This document shows positions 47,168 through 56,077 of a stretch of DNA of 64,000 bases, one piece after another. Numbering within the stretch: the first letter of the stretch is position 1; each line of letters starts with the position of its first letter. The stretch covers positions 1-64,000 of the forward strand of contig JAEZFD010000058.1 in the NCBI GenBank assembly GCA_023417655.1. The letters are read 5' to 3'. This stretch comes from Planctomycetota bacterium. GTDB taxonomy: Bacteria; Planctomycetota; Planctomycetia; Planctomycetales; Planctomycetaceae. Made by a program: the position numbers and the translations under genes. Below the pieces are notes generated by a model. The model did no database searches, was not told the DNA's origin, and worked only from the letters and a program-made list of their open reading frames with translations.

Positions 47168-47186
47168 CCGACTGCGCCAAACGTCC
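47113..47186 (-). tRNA. tRNA-Val (anticodon CAC), integration target
   Basis: Acceptor GGACGTT with AACGTCC, D-arm GCGCAGTCGGCTAGCGC, anticodon stem CTTCC/GGAAG around TTCACAC (CAC), T-arm CAGGTTCGAGTCCTG. It is 74 nt without CCA. Its 3' 16 nt form part of the att core and are rebuilt by the element, so the gene stays functional. Confidence 0.97.
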
Positions 47187-47410
47187 GTTGCAGGTGCGTA
47201 TTTGAATCAGCATGGCCTCAATGTGCAAGTCAGTGGGCGTCCGCATTCAGCGTCGACGTGATCTGCGGCCAATCACCGATTGTGATGGGTGCGAATGTTC
47301 ACCTCTCACAGTTTTTTACCAAAGGCCTGCGATTTGAAAGACTCGCCCGTAACGCCCCGGGGGATCACTCCAGAGCCGGCCGGGAGTTGGAGTTTCTCCT
47401 CAGGGGGCTA

Positions 47411-48127
47411 TCATTCAGATGACTGCGCGATGAAATTCTTCCAGCTCTCGTACTTCGCTAATGACAGCTGACGGCTGAGCAGGGGACTGCGTTTGGGTTT
47501 CACTGGACGCTGGAGCAGTTTCATCCCGGCTTCCGCTGGAGTCCGTCCTCCTTTGTCGACGTTGCATTTCAGGCAGGCGCAGACAATGTTCTCCCAGGTA
47601 TCCGCTCCGCCGCGGCTTTTGGGAAGAACGTGATCCAGGCTGAGTCGGGGAGTACTGAACCGCTTGCCGCAATATTGGCAGCGATGTCCGTCTCGGAGGA
47701 AAATGTTTCTGCGATTGAACTTCACGGTGTTTCGGGGAAGCCGATCATATGTCAGCAGACGGATCACCCGGGGAACCTGAATCTCAAAGTTCACCGCGCG
47801 AATCCAGTCTTCGTATTCCTGCTGTTCGCCGAGTGCAGCTTTCAGGTCGCTGAGTTCCCGCCAGGCATCGAAGTCATACCCGCAATAGGCACCAGCTTCG
47901 ACATGGATGACTTCCGCGAGTCCCTTGCACAGCAGGCAAAAGGCTCGTTTCGCAGAAATCACCTGTACTGCAAGAAAGTTCCGGTTCAGTGCCAGCACGT
48001 TCAGTTGAAGTGCGGACTGACCTCCCGGGCGTCGAGAATCCGACGTGGCGGACGCTCCCTGCGAATGCGCCCCCTTTGAGTGGGACGTCGTTGATTGAGG
48101 CAGGGTGGGCTGAGCAAGAGAAATCAT
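47411..48127 (-). CDS. HNH endonuclease family protein
   Basis: Protein of 238 aa from the ATG at 48127, which has GAGGAG 5 nt upstream; the frame is open to 48250. The C-terminal half holds the HNH domain: IFLRDGHRCQYCGKRFSTPR, then LSLDHVLPKSRGGADTWENI and CLKCNVDKGGRTP, with both zinc pairs and the catalytic His. It belongs to the widespread McrA-like group seen in many bacteria near and outside mobile elements. It lies just outside attR, so it belongs to the host side. Role unknown. Confidence 0.85.
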   Translation of the reverse strand: MISLAQPTLPQSTTSHSKGAHSQGASATSDSRRPGGQSALQLNVLALNRNFLAVQVISAKRAFCLLCKGLAEVIHVEAGAYCGYDFDAWRELSDLKAALGEQQEYEDWIRAVNFEIQVPRVIRLLTYDRLPRNTVKFNRRNIFLRDGHRCQYCGKRFSTPRLSLDHVLPKSRGGADTWENIVCACLKCNVDKGGRTPAEAGMKLLQRPVKPKRSPLLSRQLSLAKYESWKNFIAQSSE

Positions 48128-48398
48128 GCACGCTCCTCGACCATCGCAGCCCAAGGGAAACGTGCTGGTGGGATGAACGCCGACTCCAGCAGACCTGGGG
48201 CACCTGATCGTTTGAGGAATTCTAATAGTGGCGTTCCGCAAAGACAACATTTCCTGACATCGGGTTCGGCGAATTCCACCGCGCCGCGAGCGGACCGTAG
48301 GAGATTAAGACTGCAGCTTGATTCCCTGACCTATGGATTGCACACTGGCTGAAGTTCTGGAAAAAGCTTCTGAAGCCTCACAGAGAAAGAAATACGAT

Positions 48399-49151
48399 AT
48401 GTCCCGTTTTCAGATTTGTGGAACCGGTCTGCTCTGCTCGACATTATTAATTCTGACCGCTTCACTTCAGGCCCAGAATACGAAGCCGGCTGCTGCAAAA
48501 CCTGCGAAACCGAACCCGGCCTTTCAGGCAATTGAAGATGATCCCAGCCTTCCCCGTGTGCTGCTGATCGGGGATTCCATCTCGATCGGATACACGATTC
48601 CCGTGCGAGAACTGCTAAAGGGGAAGGCGAACGTCCATCGTCCAGCGACAAACTGTGGGCCTTCAAAACGAGGCGTGGAGCAGATTGATGCCTGGCTCGG
48701 TGATAAGAAATGGGATGTCATTCATTTTAATTTTGGTCTGCACGACCTGCGATATATGGATGATAAAACCGTGAAACCCGGGCCGCTGGACTTCGCTCCA
48801 TCAGGTCGCGAGACACAGGTTTCGCTTGCTGATTATGAAAAGAATCTCACAACGATCGTCGAGCGGCTGCAGAAGACAGGGGCGAAACTGATCTGGTGCA
48901 GTACGACACCGGTTCCAAAGGGAGCCGTCAATCGCGTACCAGGTTCAGAGAAGACCTATAACGATGTTGCCGCCAAGGTGATGAAGGCGCATCAGATCCA
49001 GATTAACGACTTGTATGCGTTCGCAGTGCCGCAGCTGGAGCAGATCCAGCGCGCTAAAGATGTGCATTACACGCCGGAAGGAAGCCGGATCCTCGCGAAA
49101 GAAGTCGCTGGCGTGATTGAAGCCGCTCTGCCGGCTCAGGCGAAGAAGTAA
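48399..49151 (+). CDS. Secreted SGNH/GDSL-type hydrolase
   Basis: Protein of 250 aa with a signal peptide (MSRFQICGTGLLCSTLLILT then ASLQAQ). SGNH motifs: GDSISIGYT with nucleophile Ser60, FNFGLHDLRY (Asn block), and DVHYTPEGS near the end with the Asp-His pair. Such enzymes are lipases, esterases or deacetylases acting outside the cytoplasm; the substrate is not indicated. The ATG at 48399 was chosen because the signal peptide begins there; its ribosome binding site is weak. Confidence 0.85.
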   Translation: MSRFQICGTGLLCSTLLILTASLQAQNTKPAAAKPAKPNPAFQAIEDDPSLPRVLLIGDSISIGYTIPVRELLKGKANVHRPATNCGPSKRGVEQIDAWLGDKKWDVIHFNFGLHDLRYMDDKTVKPGPLDFAPSGRETQVSLADYEKNLTTIVERLQKTGAKLIWCSTTPVPKGAVNRVPGSEKTYNDVAAKVMKAHQIQINDLYAFAVPQLEQIQRAKDVHYTPEGSRILAKEVAGVIEAALPAQAKK

Positions 49152-49187
49152 TTCATTTCCGTGAGTGGGTTGCCGCAAGTGTTTCGG

Positions 49188-50249
49188 TCACCAGTTCGCG
49201 ACCGGTCCATTCGGGACGGGAACATGCATATCCGGCAGCAGGCCGGTTCGGTCGCCCCCGATTGGACCGGCCTGTCGAATCTCTCCGATCGACGATTCCA
49301 ACTCCTGAATCGTTGTGGCCAGCTGGAACTGATGCCGAAGCGGTTTGCTGACCCGCATCGCCTTAAGATACCAGTGGCCCATTTTGCGAAAGCCCCTAAC
49401 GGCCCGTTCGTCGCCGACCTGAGCACGGAGATATGCGAACTGCCGCAGCATCAGCTCCAGGCGTTCGTCGAAATTCCCCGGCGGCGAGAACTGTCCCGTT
49501 GTTTCCCATTCAACGAGCTGCCGGAAGATCCACGGGTTGGCGAGTGCTCCCCGACCGATCGAGATGCCATGACATCCGGTGACTTCGAACATCCGCTGCA
49601 CGTCGGCAATCGTTCTCAGGTCACCATTGCCGATCACCGGAATCCGAGTGACCGCTTCAACAACCTGTCGGATCCCATCGAGATTCACTGTGCCAGTGAA
49701 TCCCTGAGCCCGTGTCCGCCCGTGAATTGCGACGGCGGCGATTCCGATCTTCTCGAACTCCCGGGCGAAAAAAGGAGCGGTTAGCTGAGTCTCATCCCAG
49801 CCGAGCCGCATCTTGACCGTCACAGGAACGGGGACCCCTTCCACGACGCTCTGCACTACCGAAAGCGTTGCATCCGTGGCACACATCATGGCCGAGCCGG
49901 CGCCGCCTCCCACGATTCGCTGGACTGGGCACCCCATGTTGATGTCGACGGAGTCCACGCCATTTTCAACGAGGTATTGTGCGGCGTCACGCATTTCAAG
50001 GGGATTGCTCCCAAACAGCTGAACAGCAAACGGACTGTCCTCCGGACAGGTTTCGACGAGCTGCATCGACTTGGGACTGCGTTCAAGCAAGCCACGGGCA
50101 CTCACCAGATCGGTTGTGCAAAGTCCGACTCCGCCCAATTCGCGACAGATCCGTCGAAACGGGAGGTTCGTGAATCCGGCGAGCGGTGAAAGCAGATACC
50201 GCGACTGCAGTCGCAGCGATCCATACATCAGAGGACGAGGTTCCAACAT
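49188..50249 (-). CDS. dus: tRNA-dihydrouridine synthase
   Basis: Flavin enzyme that reduces uridines in the tRNA D-loop, 353 aa. The start of the barrel (LSPLAGFTNLPFRRICRELG), the catalytic Cys in DINMGCPVQRIVGGGAG, VPVTVKMRLGW, and the FMN-binding IPVIGNGDL and GISIGRGALANPW blocks are present. The length and motifs fit the DusB group best. It converges with the SGNH hydrolase gene. The ATG at 50249 has only a weak ribosome binding site. Confidence 0.93.
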   Translation of the reverse strand: MLEPRPLMYGSLRLQSRYLLSPLAGFTNLPFRRICRELGGVGLCTTDLVSARGLLERSPKSMQLVETCPEDSPFAVQLFGSNPLEMRDAAQYLVENGVDSVDINMGCPVQRIVGGGAGSAMMCATDATLSVVQSVVEGVPVPVTVKMRLGWDETQLTAPFFAREFEKIGIAAVAIHGRTRAQGFTGTVNLDGIRQVVEAVTRIPVIGNGDLRTIADVQRMFEVTGCHGISIGRGALANPWIFRQLVEWETTGQFSPPGNFDERLELMLRQFAYLRAQVGDERAVRGFRKMGHWYLKAMRVSKPLRHQFQLATTIQELESSIGEIRQAGPIGGDRTGLLPDMHVPVPNGPVANW

Positions 50250-50571
50250 TCCAGTAACCGACTCGCACAGGCTGATTGCAGCACTGATCTGTAATGGGAG
50301 GACGTTTCAGACGATGAGTTGTTCGACGTCTGATCTGCCCATGATGAGGCCCCGTCGACGGATTCTCAACCCGGCATTGATTTGAGGGACATCAGAGACG
50401 ATCGGAAATCACTTTTTGATCTTCTGGATGCTCTTGCTTGAGTTCCAGTAAGAAATGTCGCGAGGGACTGGATATAACATTCTGGGAAACCGCAACGGGC
50501 AAGAAACAACTCCTTTCCAGAACCATCGGAGCAGGGGAGGCACCATCTCCTCTTCAGGAAGGTTGACTGAA
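50250..50571. other. Divergent intergenic region
   Basis: About 320 bp between dus and the FAD oxidoreductase, transcribed away from each other. No supported gene; promoters for both are expected but not recognised. Confidence 0.4.
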
Positions 50572-52299
50572 ATGGCACAAAGCCGACGTGACGTTCTGAA
50601 AATGGCGATGTCTGGGTTGGGCGTCATGGCGACGTCGGGGCCGTTGACGCAACTCGCCCGGGGAGACGTTCAATCCTCAGCTGCTCGATCCTCAATCGGT
50701 GCTGGCGATGTGAAGGCTGATGTTGTCATCATCGGGGCCGGCATGGGAGGCGTCGCCGCAGCGCTCGCGGCCCTGCGAAATGGCCTCTCAGTCGTGCTGA
50801 CGGAAGAGACAGACTGGATTGGTGGTCAGCTGACCTCGCAGGCGGTCCCGCCAGATGAGCACCCCCATATCGAATCGCATGGAGCCAACCAGAGCTACCG
50901 TGAGTTCAGGGAACGCGTTCGGGACTATTATCGCCGTAACTACCCATTGACGAAGCAGGCTCGTGAGAATCCTAAACTCAACCCGGGAAATGGAACGGTC
51001 TCCCGGCTCTGTCATGAGCCCCGCGTCGCGCTCGCTGTCCTCTATGAAATGCTGGCGCCATGGTTGAGCAGTGGAAAGCTGACGCTCTTGCTCGAAACGG
51101 TGCCGGAAAACGCAGAGGTTTCCGGAGATCAGGTTCAGTCCGTTTCTGTCAGGAATCTCCGGAGCGGAGATGTGACTGCATTGCAGGCCCCGCATTTCAT
51201 CGATGCGAGTGAGCTCGGCGATCTGCTTCCGTTGACTCAAACTGAGTTTGTCATGGGAGCCGAGTCCAAAGCAGAGACCGGGGAACTGCACGCTGCCGAG
51301 AAGGCTGACCCGTTGAATCAGCAGGCCTTCACAATGTGTTTCGCAGCCGAATACCGTCCCGGCGAAGACCACACGATTGATCGTCCGGCAGAGTACACGT
51401 TCTGGCGGGACTTCGTTCCGGAGATGTCTCCTCCCTGGTCGGGGAAACTGCTTGATCTGACGTACTCTTCCCCCCGTGATCTGACTCCGAAAAAGTTGAG
51501 CTTCGATCCAACGCTCGCGCCGACGCCGACGTTGAATCTGTTCCGCTATCGGCAGCTGAAGCATTCCGCTTTCTATGAGCCCGGCCATGATGCAACGAAT
51601 ATCACGCTCGTGAACTGGCCGCAGAATGACTATGTGCTGGGGCCGCTCGTCGGGGTGACGGCGGAGGAGAAGGCGAAGCACATTGCCCGGGCCACGCAAC
51701 TCAGTCTCTCGCTGATGTACTGGCTGCAGACGGAAGTTCCACGGCCGGATGGCGGAACCGGATATCCGGGATTAAAGTTGCGCGGAGACCTCCTTGGCTC
51801 CGACACCGGTGTGGCAAAATATCCGTACGTCCGCGAGTCACGACGCATTCAGGCGTTGTTTACCATCAAGGAAGAACACGTTGGACGGGACAATCGGGCA
51901 ATGGTCATGGGGGTTCCCACCAAGGATGCCAAGGCGGCCGAATTCGCGGATTCAGTTGGAATCGGCTACTACCACATCGATCTGCATCCCAGTTCCGCCG
52001 GAAACAATTACATCGACTTCCAGTCACTCCCGTTCCAGATTCCACTCCGGTCTCTCATTCCGAAGCGAGTGACCAACCTGCTCGCTGCCAATAAGAACAT
52101 AGGGACGACGCACATCACGAACGGATGCTATCGCCTGCATCCCGTCGAATGGGGAATCGGGGAAGCAGCTGGAAGCCTGGTGGCGTTCCAGCTCAGGAAC
52201 CGTAAGACCTCGCATCAGATCGCTGGTTCAGAGAAATTGATCGCCGAGTTGCAGCAGGATCTGCGACGGCAGGGCATCGAATTGCGTTGGCCTGCGTGA
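50572..52299 (+). CDS. Tat-exported FAD-dependent oxidoreductase
   Basis: Protein of 575 aa from the ATG at 50572 (AGGAAGG 9 nt upstream). The N-terminus has the twin-arginine signal MAQSRRDVLKMAMSGLGVMA. The FAD-binding Rossmann motif is VVIIGAGMGGVAAALAALRN. Later blocks (DWIGGQLTSQAVPPDEHP, LANKNIGTTHITNGCYRLHP and WGIGEAAGSLVAF) match FAD-dependent oxidoreductases of the FAD_oxidored group that are common in planctomycetes. Reaction and substrate unknown; the Tat signal shows it is folded before export and probably carries FAD on leaving the cytoplasm. Confidence 0.85.
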   Translation: MAQSRRDVLKMAMSGLGVMATSGPLTQLARGDVQSSAARSSIGAGDVKADVVIIGAGMGGVAAALAALRNGLSVVLTEETDWIGGQLTSQAVPPDEHPHIESHGANQSYREFRERVRDYYRRNYPLTKQARENPKLNPGNGTVSRLCHEPRVALAVLYEMLAPWLSSGKLTLLLETVPENAEVSGDQVQSVSVRNLRSGDVTALQAPHFIDASELGDLLPLTQTEFVMGAESKAETGELHAAEKADPLNQQAFTMCFAAEYRPGEDHTIDRPAEYTFWRDFVPEMSPPWSGKLLDLTYSSPRDLTPKKLSFDPTLAPTPTLNLFRYRQLKHSAFYEPGHDATNITLVNWPQNDYVLGPLVGVTAEEKAKHIARATQLSLSLMYWLQTEVPRPDGGTGYPGLKLRGDLLGSDTGVAKYPYVRESRRIQALFTIKEEHVGRDNRAMVMGVPTKDAKAAEFADSVGIGYYHIDLHPSSAGNNYIDFQSLPFQIPLRSLIPKRVTNLLAANKNIGTTHITNGCYRLHPVEWGIGEAAGSLVAFQLRNRKTSHQIAGSEKLIAELQQDLRRQGIELRWPA

Positions 52300-52332
52300 G
52301 GCTTTTGGCGATGTCAGCAGTGATCGCGGTTG

Positions 52333-53820
52333 TTATTCGATCCAGCCGCGAGCACTCTCAATTGCTCTCTGCCATTGGGCAGAAACATGTTGTCGTTGTT
52401 CTGCAGAGATGGAAGATTGGAATTCCCGGTCAAGTTTCCACAGGCTGCTGACTTCTTCCAGATTCTTCCAGACTCCGACGGCAAGACCGGCGAGATAAGC
52501 GGCTCCGAGGCAGGTCGTTTCCTTCAGGACGGGCCGCTGGACTCTGACATTCAGCAGGTTTGCCTGGAACTGGAGGAGTTGATTGTTTGCTGTCGCCCCT
52601 CCGTCGACTTTGAGCTCTTTCAGATCCACTCCGGAGTCCTGCTGCATGGTTCTGAGGACATCCATACTCTGATAAGCCATTGACTCGACAGCTGCGCGGG
52701 CGATGTGAGCTTTGGTCGTTCCTCGCGTGATGCCGACAATGGTGCCGCGGGCCGAGGAATCCCAATAGGGGGTTCCCAGTCCGACAAATGCAGGCACGAA
52801 ATAGACTCCGCCCGTGTCCGGTACTGAGGAGGCGAGGGCTTCCACTTCACTCGACGACTTGATGATTCCCAGTCCGTCTCGCAACCATTGGACGACCGCG
52901 CCCCCGATGAAGACCGATCCCTCGAGGCAATACGTGACTTCTGAACCGATCTTCCATCCGACCGTTGTCAGAAGGCCATTGAGGCTGAGTTTAGGGGTGT
53001 GACCAACGTTCATGAGCATGAAACAGCCGGTACCATAGGTGTTCTTCGCGGCCCCGACCTGAAAGCAGGCCTGACCAAAAGTGGCCGCCTGCTGATCTCC
53101 AATCGCACTGCCGATAGGGATGCTGTGTCCAAACAGTTGGGGATCAGTTTCTCCGAGAACTTCGCAGTTCGTGCGGACTTCCGGCAGCATCTGTCGAGGA
53201 ATGCGGAAGATCTTCAGCAGTTCGTCGTCCCAGTCGAGCGTCTTGATGTTGAGCAGCATGGTGCGACTGGCATTGCTGACGTCGGTGACGTGAACGCGGC
53301 CGCCAGTCAGGCGCGAGATCAGAAATGTCTCAACTGTTCCGCAGAGAATTTCGCCTCGTTCCGCACGTGTCCGCAGGCCGGGGATGGTGTCGAGGAGATG
53401 CTCAATCTTCGAGGCCGAGAAATAGGCATCAATGACGAGTCCGGTCTTCTCACGAATCAGGTCAGTGAGGCCATCGGCTTTGAGTTGTTCGCAACGGGGA
53501 GCGGTGATTCGGCTTTGCCAGACAATGGCATTGGCGACGGGTTTTCCGGTCGCTTTTTCCCACAGGACGACGGTCTCACGCTGGTTTGTGATTCCGAGCA
53601 CGGCGATCTTGCGCCCGTGTTGATTCGCCTTCTGGACCACCTGCTGAGCGGTCTCGAGCTGTGAGGACCAGATGGCCTCAGGGTCATGTTCGACATGACC
53701 TGGTTGAGGGAAGATCTGAGGAAATTCCTGCTGGGCGATTTCCAGCGGTGTTCCCTGCACATCGAAGAGAATCGTTCGGCTGGAGGTTGTTCCCTGGTCC
53801 AATGCCAATACGTGCGCCAT
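52333..53820 (-). CDS. glpK: Glycerol kinase
   Basis: Phosphorylates glycerol to glycerol 3-phosphate, 495 aa. FGGY-family motifs are intact: ALDQGTTSSRTILFD at the start, NQRETVVLWEKATGKP, GSAIGDQQAATFGQACF, YGTGCFMLMNVG and DGGATANNQLLQFQANLLN. GGAG lies 9 nt before the ATG. It converges with the FAD oxidoreductase gene; no glpD or glpF is adjacent. Confidence 0.96.
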   Translation of the reverse strand: MAHVLALDQGTTSSRTILFDVQGTPLEIAQQEFPQIFPQPGHVEHDPEAIWSSQLETAQQVVQKANQHGRKIAVLGITNQRETVVLWEKATGKPVANAIVWQSRITAPRCEQLKADGLTDLIREKTGLVIDAYFSASKIEHLLDTIPGLRTRAERGEILCGTVETFLISRLTGGRVHVTDVSNASRTMLLNIKTLDWDDELLKIFRIPRQMLPEVRTNCEVLGETDPQLFGHSIPIGSAIGDQQAATFGQACFQVGAAKNTYGTGCFMLMNVGHTPKLSLNGLLTTVGWKIGSEVTYCLEGSVFIGGAVVQWLRDGLGIIKSSSEVEALASSVPDTGGVYFVPAFVGLGTPYWDSSARGTIVGITRGTTKAHIARAAVESMAYQSMDVLRTMQQDSGVDLKELKVDGGATANNQLLQFQANLLNVRVQRPVLKETTCLGAAYLAGLAVGVWKNLEEVSSLWKLDREFQSSISAEQRQHVSAQWQRAIESARGWIE

Positions 53821-53928
53821 GGTCGCCGGCTCCGAGAATCAATGCAGGTGGATGCGTTTCGGGAAGTGTAGCAATTGACGAAATTTGAACTACTGATCTC
53901 CTGAAAACATCCTCGCCTCCTGCGGAAC

Positions 53929-53963
53929 AAAAAAGATCACGCCTGTGACACGCAGTCGTGATC
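53929..53963 (-). terminator. Intrinsic terminator of the lipoprotein gene
   Basis: On the minus strand GATCACG and CGTGATC pair around a 15-nt loop and are followed by TTTTTTG. It ends the transcript of the gene at 53989-54447. Confidence 0.8.
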
Positions 53964-53988
53964 TCGCGTTTGAATTCTGCTTCTCCGG

Positions 53989-54447
53989 TTACTTCTTGGA
54001 GGAAGTGACACTGAAGTTGAATTCGTTGTTGCCGGGTTTGACGTCTGCAGTTAATTCGGACTTCGAATTGAACTGCGGGGCCACCACGGGCTTGGCCTTG
54101 AGGGCTTCGACCGTGGTGTTTTGCGCAGCGGCGATTTCTTTCATCGACTCTTCAGGCATTGAAGAATCACGTCCTACGATCCGAACAGTTGCCTGCCCAA
54201 CTGGAGCTCCCGTCCGACCGCCCGGGGCGGTTAAGGTGTATGCGCCGTTGTCGTCTGTGGTGCCGATTGCGGCCGGGCCATTCGCGTATTCAAAAGTGAC
54301 GGTGAGTCCGCTGCTCGGTTTCCCGTCGACGGTGATGACCCCCTTTACGGTCCCGAGTTCTGGGCCTTCTGGTTTCCCGCCGCAGCCGACGATCAGGGTT
54401 GCCGACGCAAGGAGAACTGCCAGGGCCAAAAACTGTCTTTTGTGCAT
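53989..54447 (-). CDS. Small Ig-like/carboxypeptidase-regulatory-like lipoprotein
   Basis: Protein of 152 aa with a lipoprotein signal (MHKRQFLALAVLLASATLIV then GCGG). The mature part starts ELGTVKGVITVDGKPSSGLT, the beta-sandwich pattern seen also at 16326-16739, and ends with LTADVKPGNNEFNFSVTSSK. It follows a DUF1559 gene, the same pairing as at 16.3-19.7 kb. An envelope protein is likely; no enzymatic site is visible. Confidence 0.8.
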   Translation of the reverse strand: MHKRQFLALAVLLASATLIVGCGGKPEGPELGTVKGVITVDGKPSSGLTVTFEYANGPAAIGTTDDNGAYTLTAPGGRTGAPVGQATVRIVGRDSSMPEESMKEIAAAQNTTVEALKAKPVVAPQFNSKSELTADVKPGNNEFNFSVTSSKK

Positions 54448-54558
54448 CGCTTCAGACTTTCAATTCACGCTTCTGGGAGAATGACAGGGAGCTCAAATTC
54501 CTCTGGCTCCCGATGAACTGACAGAGTCAGTCTAGAATGATTTTCGGAACGGTCAGGT

Positions 54559-54596
54559 AAAAAAAAGCGGCTCGCGCACAGTTGTGTCGGAGCCGC
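54559..54596 (-). terminator. Intrinsic terminator of the DUF1559 gene
   Basis: On the minus strand GCGGCTC and GAGCCGC pair around a 16-nt loop, followed by eight T. It lies about 35 bp past the stop codon at 54631. Confidence 0.9.
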
Positions 54597-54630
54597 CGGG
54601 TGGACAGCGAGTCATTTCGTCGCCGCTGGC

Positions 54631-55701
54631 CTAGTACTCGCCGACAGGACGACCATCCGCGCGGGCGAGCAATGCTTCATAGGTACTGTCAACGGCACTG
54701 GTTCCGGGAGCATGCTGAATGTTCTCGGAGATAAATCGAACGGATCCATCAGCCATGCAGAAGTGAGCTCCCCCGGTGTGCTGTGAGCTGAATGACTGGC
54801 GGGAATCACGGATCCCCGGTTCTTGACTGACCACATGATTGATAGCGGACCGGCCGGTTCCCAAGACGCTTCCCTGTCCGCCGTTCGTTGTGCCGGTCGT
54901 GGCCCCTGAGGCGACGAACTGATTAGCGGCACGGGGGGCATCAGGGGTCGCTCCAGGCATTGTCAGCTGCCATGCCCGCTCGCCCACCATGATTGTGTTG
55001 CTGGTCCCATCGAGAATGTCACGCACACGGACTGACGAGCTGTGTGCGAAGATCCCTGTGAAAGGGAGATTGCCAGAGAGGTTCATGAAGTTCGAAGTGG
55101 AGACATTGCCGTTCGAACTGTTGCAGGTCAGCGTTGTGTGGTGTTGGGAACCAACGTAGTTAGATGAGGCCACTGCGTACGTCGATTCATTCAGGGCGCG
55201 TGGAACTCGCAGGCTCCAGTTATTCAGGCGGGGGGCAATATCGCTGGGGCAGGAGAGGGACGGAACCTGTGTGCCCAGAATCGTCCGCATTTCAGCTGCG
55301 TTCATTGCCACATTGGCCTCCCGGCTGCTGATGCCGAGTCGGTTATACGCAGCGGCTTGTTCCAGCATAGGCATAATCATGGCCTGCCAACTCCAGGAGG
55401 CGTAACGCTTGTCCCAGTCGCTGACGTAATAGCCGTCTCCAGGATCAGTCGCACAACCGGCGCGATGGTGAGAAACGCCCATCGGGAACATGTTGTAGAC
55501 ATCGTGGTAGTTGTGAAGAGCCAGGCCCAGCTGTTTCAGGTTGTTTTTGCACTGGCTTCGTCGGGCCGCTTCCCGAGCCTGCTGAACGGCGGGGAGAAGC
55601 AGAGCGATGAGGACTGCGATGATCGCGATGACCACAAGCAGTTCGATCAAGGTAAAACCCCGACTGCCGCGGCGGCGTGTCTGCTGAGCAGAATTGCGCA
55701 T
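54631..55701 (-). CDS. DUF1559 prepilin-like protein (copy C)
   Basis: Protein of 356 aa. N-terminus with leader MRNSAQQTRRRGSRGFTLIE and hydrophobic helix VVIAIIAVLIALLLP, then EAARRSQCKNNLKQLGLALH. The DUF1559 domain ends with MADGSVRFISENIQHAPGTS. AGGAG lies 8 nt before the ATG. It differs from copies A and B in the central part, so it is an older paralog. It is paired with a small lipoprotein gene downstream. Envelope role inferred. Confidence 0.9.
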   Translation of the reverse strand: MRNSAQQTRRRGSRGFTLIELLVVIAIIAVLIALLLPAVQQAREAARRSQCKNNLKQLGLALHNYHDVYNMFPMGVSHHRAGCATDPGDGYYVSDWDKRYASWSWQAMIMPMLEQAAAYNRLGISSREANVAMNAAEMRTILGTQVPSLSCPSDIAPRLNNWSLRVPRALNESTYAVASSNYVGSQHHTTLTCNSSNGNVSTSNFMNLSGNLPFTGIFAHSSSVRVRDILDGTSNTIMVGERAWQLTMPGATPDAPRAANQFVASGATTGTTNGGQGSVLGTGRSAINHVVSQEPGIRDSRQSFSSQHTGGAHFCMADGSVRFISENIQHAPGTSAVDSTYEALLARADGRPVGEY

Positions 55702-56077
55702 GGATGAATCTCCTGTCTCTGACGTGATCGAAGGGGAAAGGGAGAGATGAGTCGTTTAGGAGTAATTCGCAATTTGAATTGGTCTATGCGACCTTATCGC
55801 ACATATTTCAATTGGTCTAGCGATGTATCGCCGAAATTGGATGCCTGCGGCTTGCGGAAGCAATGAAAAGTCGCGTAAGTGCCGATTGTGTTGATGGTTG
55901 AGGTGGACGAGTTCGATTGCAGGCGATGGGTTCTCCGTGCGATAGAAGAGGTTCGACGCAGGTGGGTGGAGATGTGTCCCGTGCGATCGGATTCTCATTT
56001 CCTCAGACCCGTCCTTTTCGGAAACAGCGATTTTGCATACTGTTTGCGTTCCAAATTCAGAGGACGCAGGAGTCGAG
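55702..56077. other. Divergent intergenic region
   Basis: About 375 bp separating the leftward DUF1559 gene from the rightward lpdA. It should contain both promoters; no boxes were recognised with confidence. AGGAG at its right end is the lpdA ribosome binding site. Confidence 0.4.
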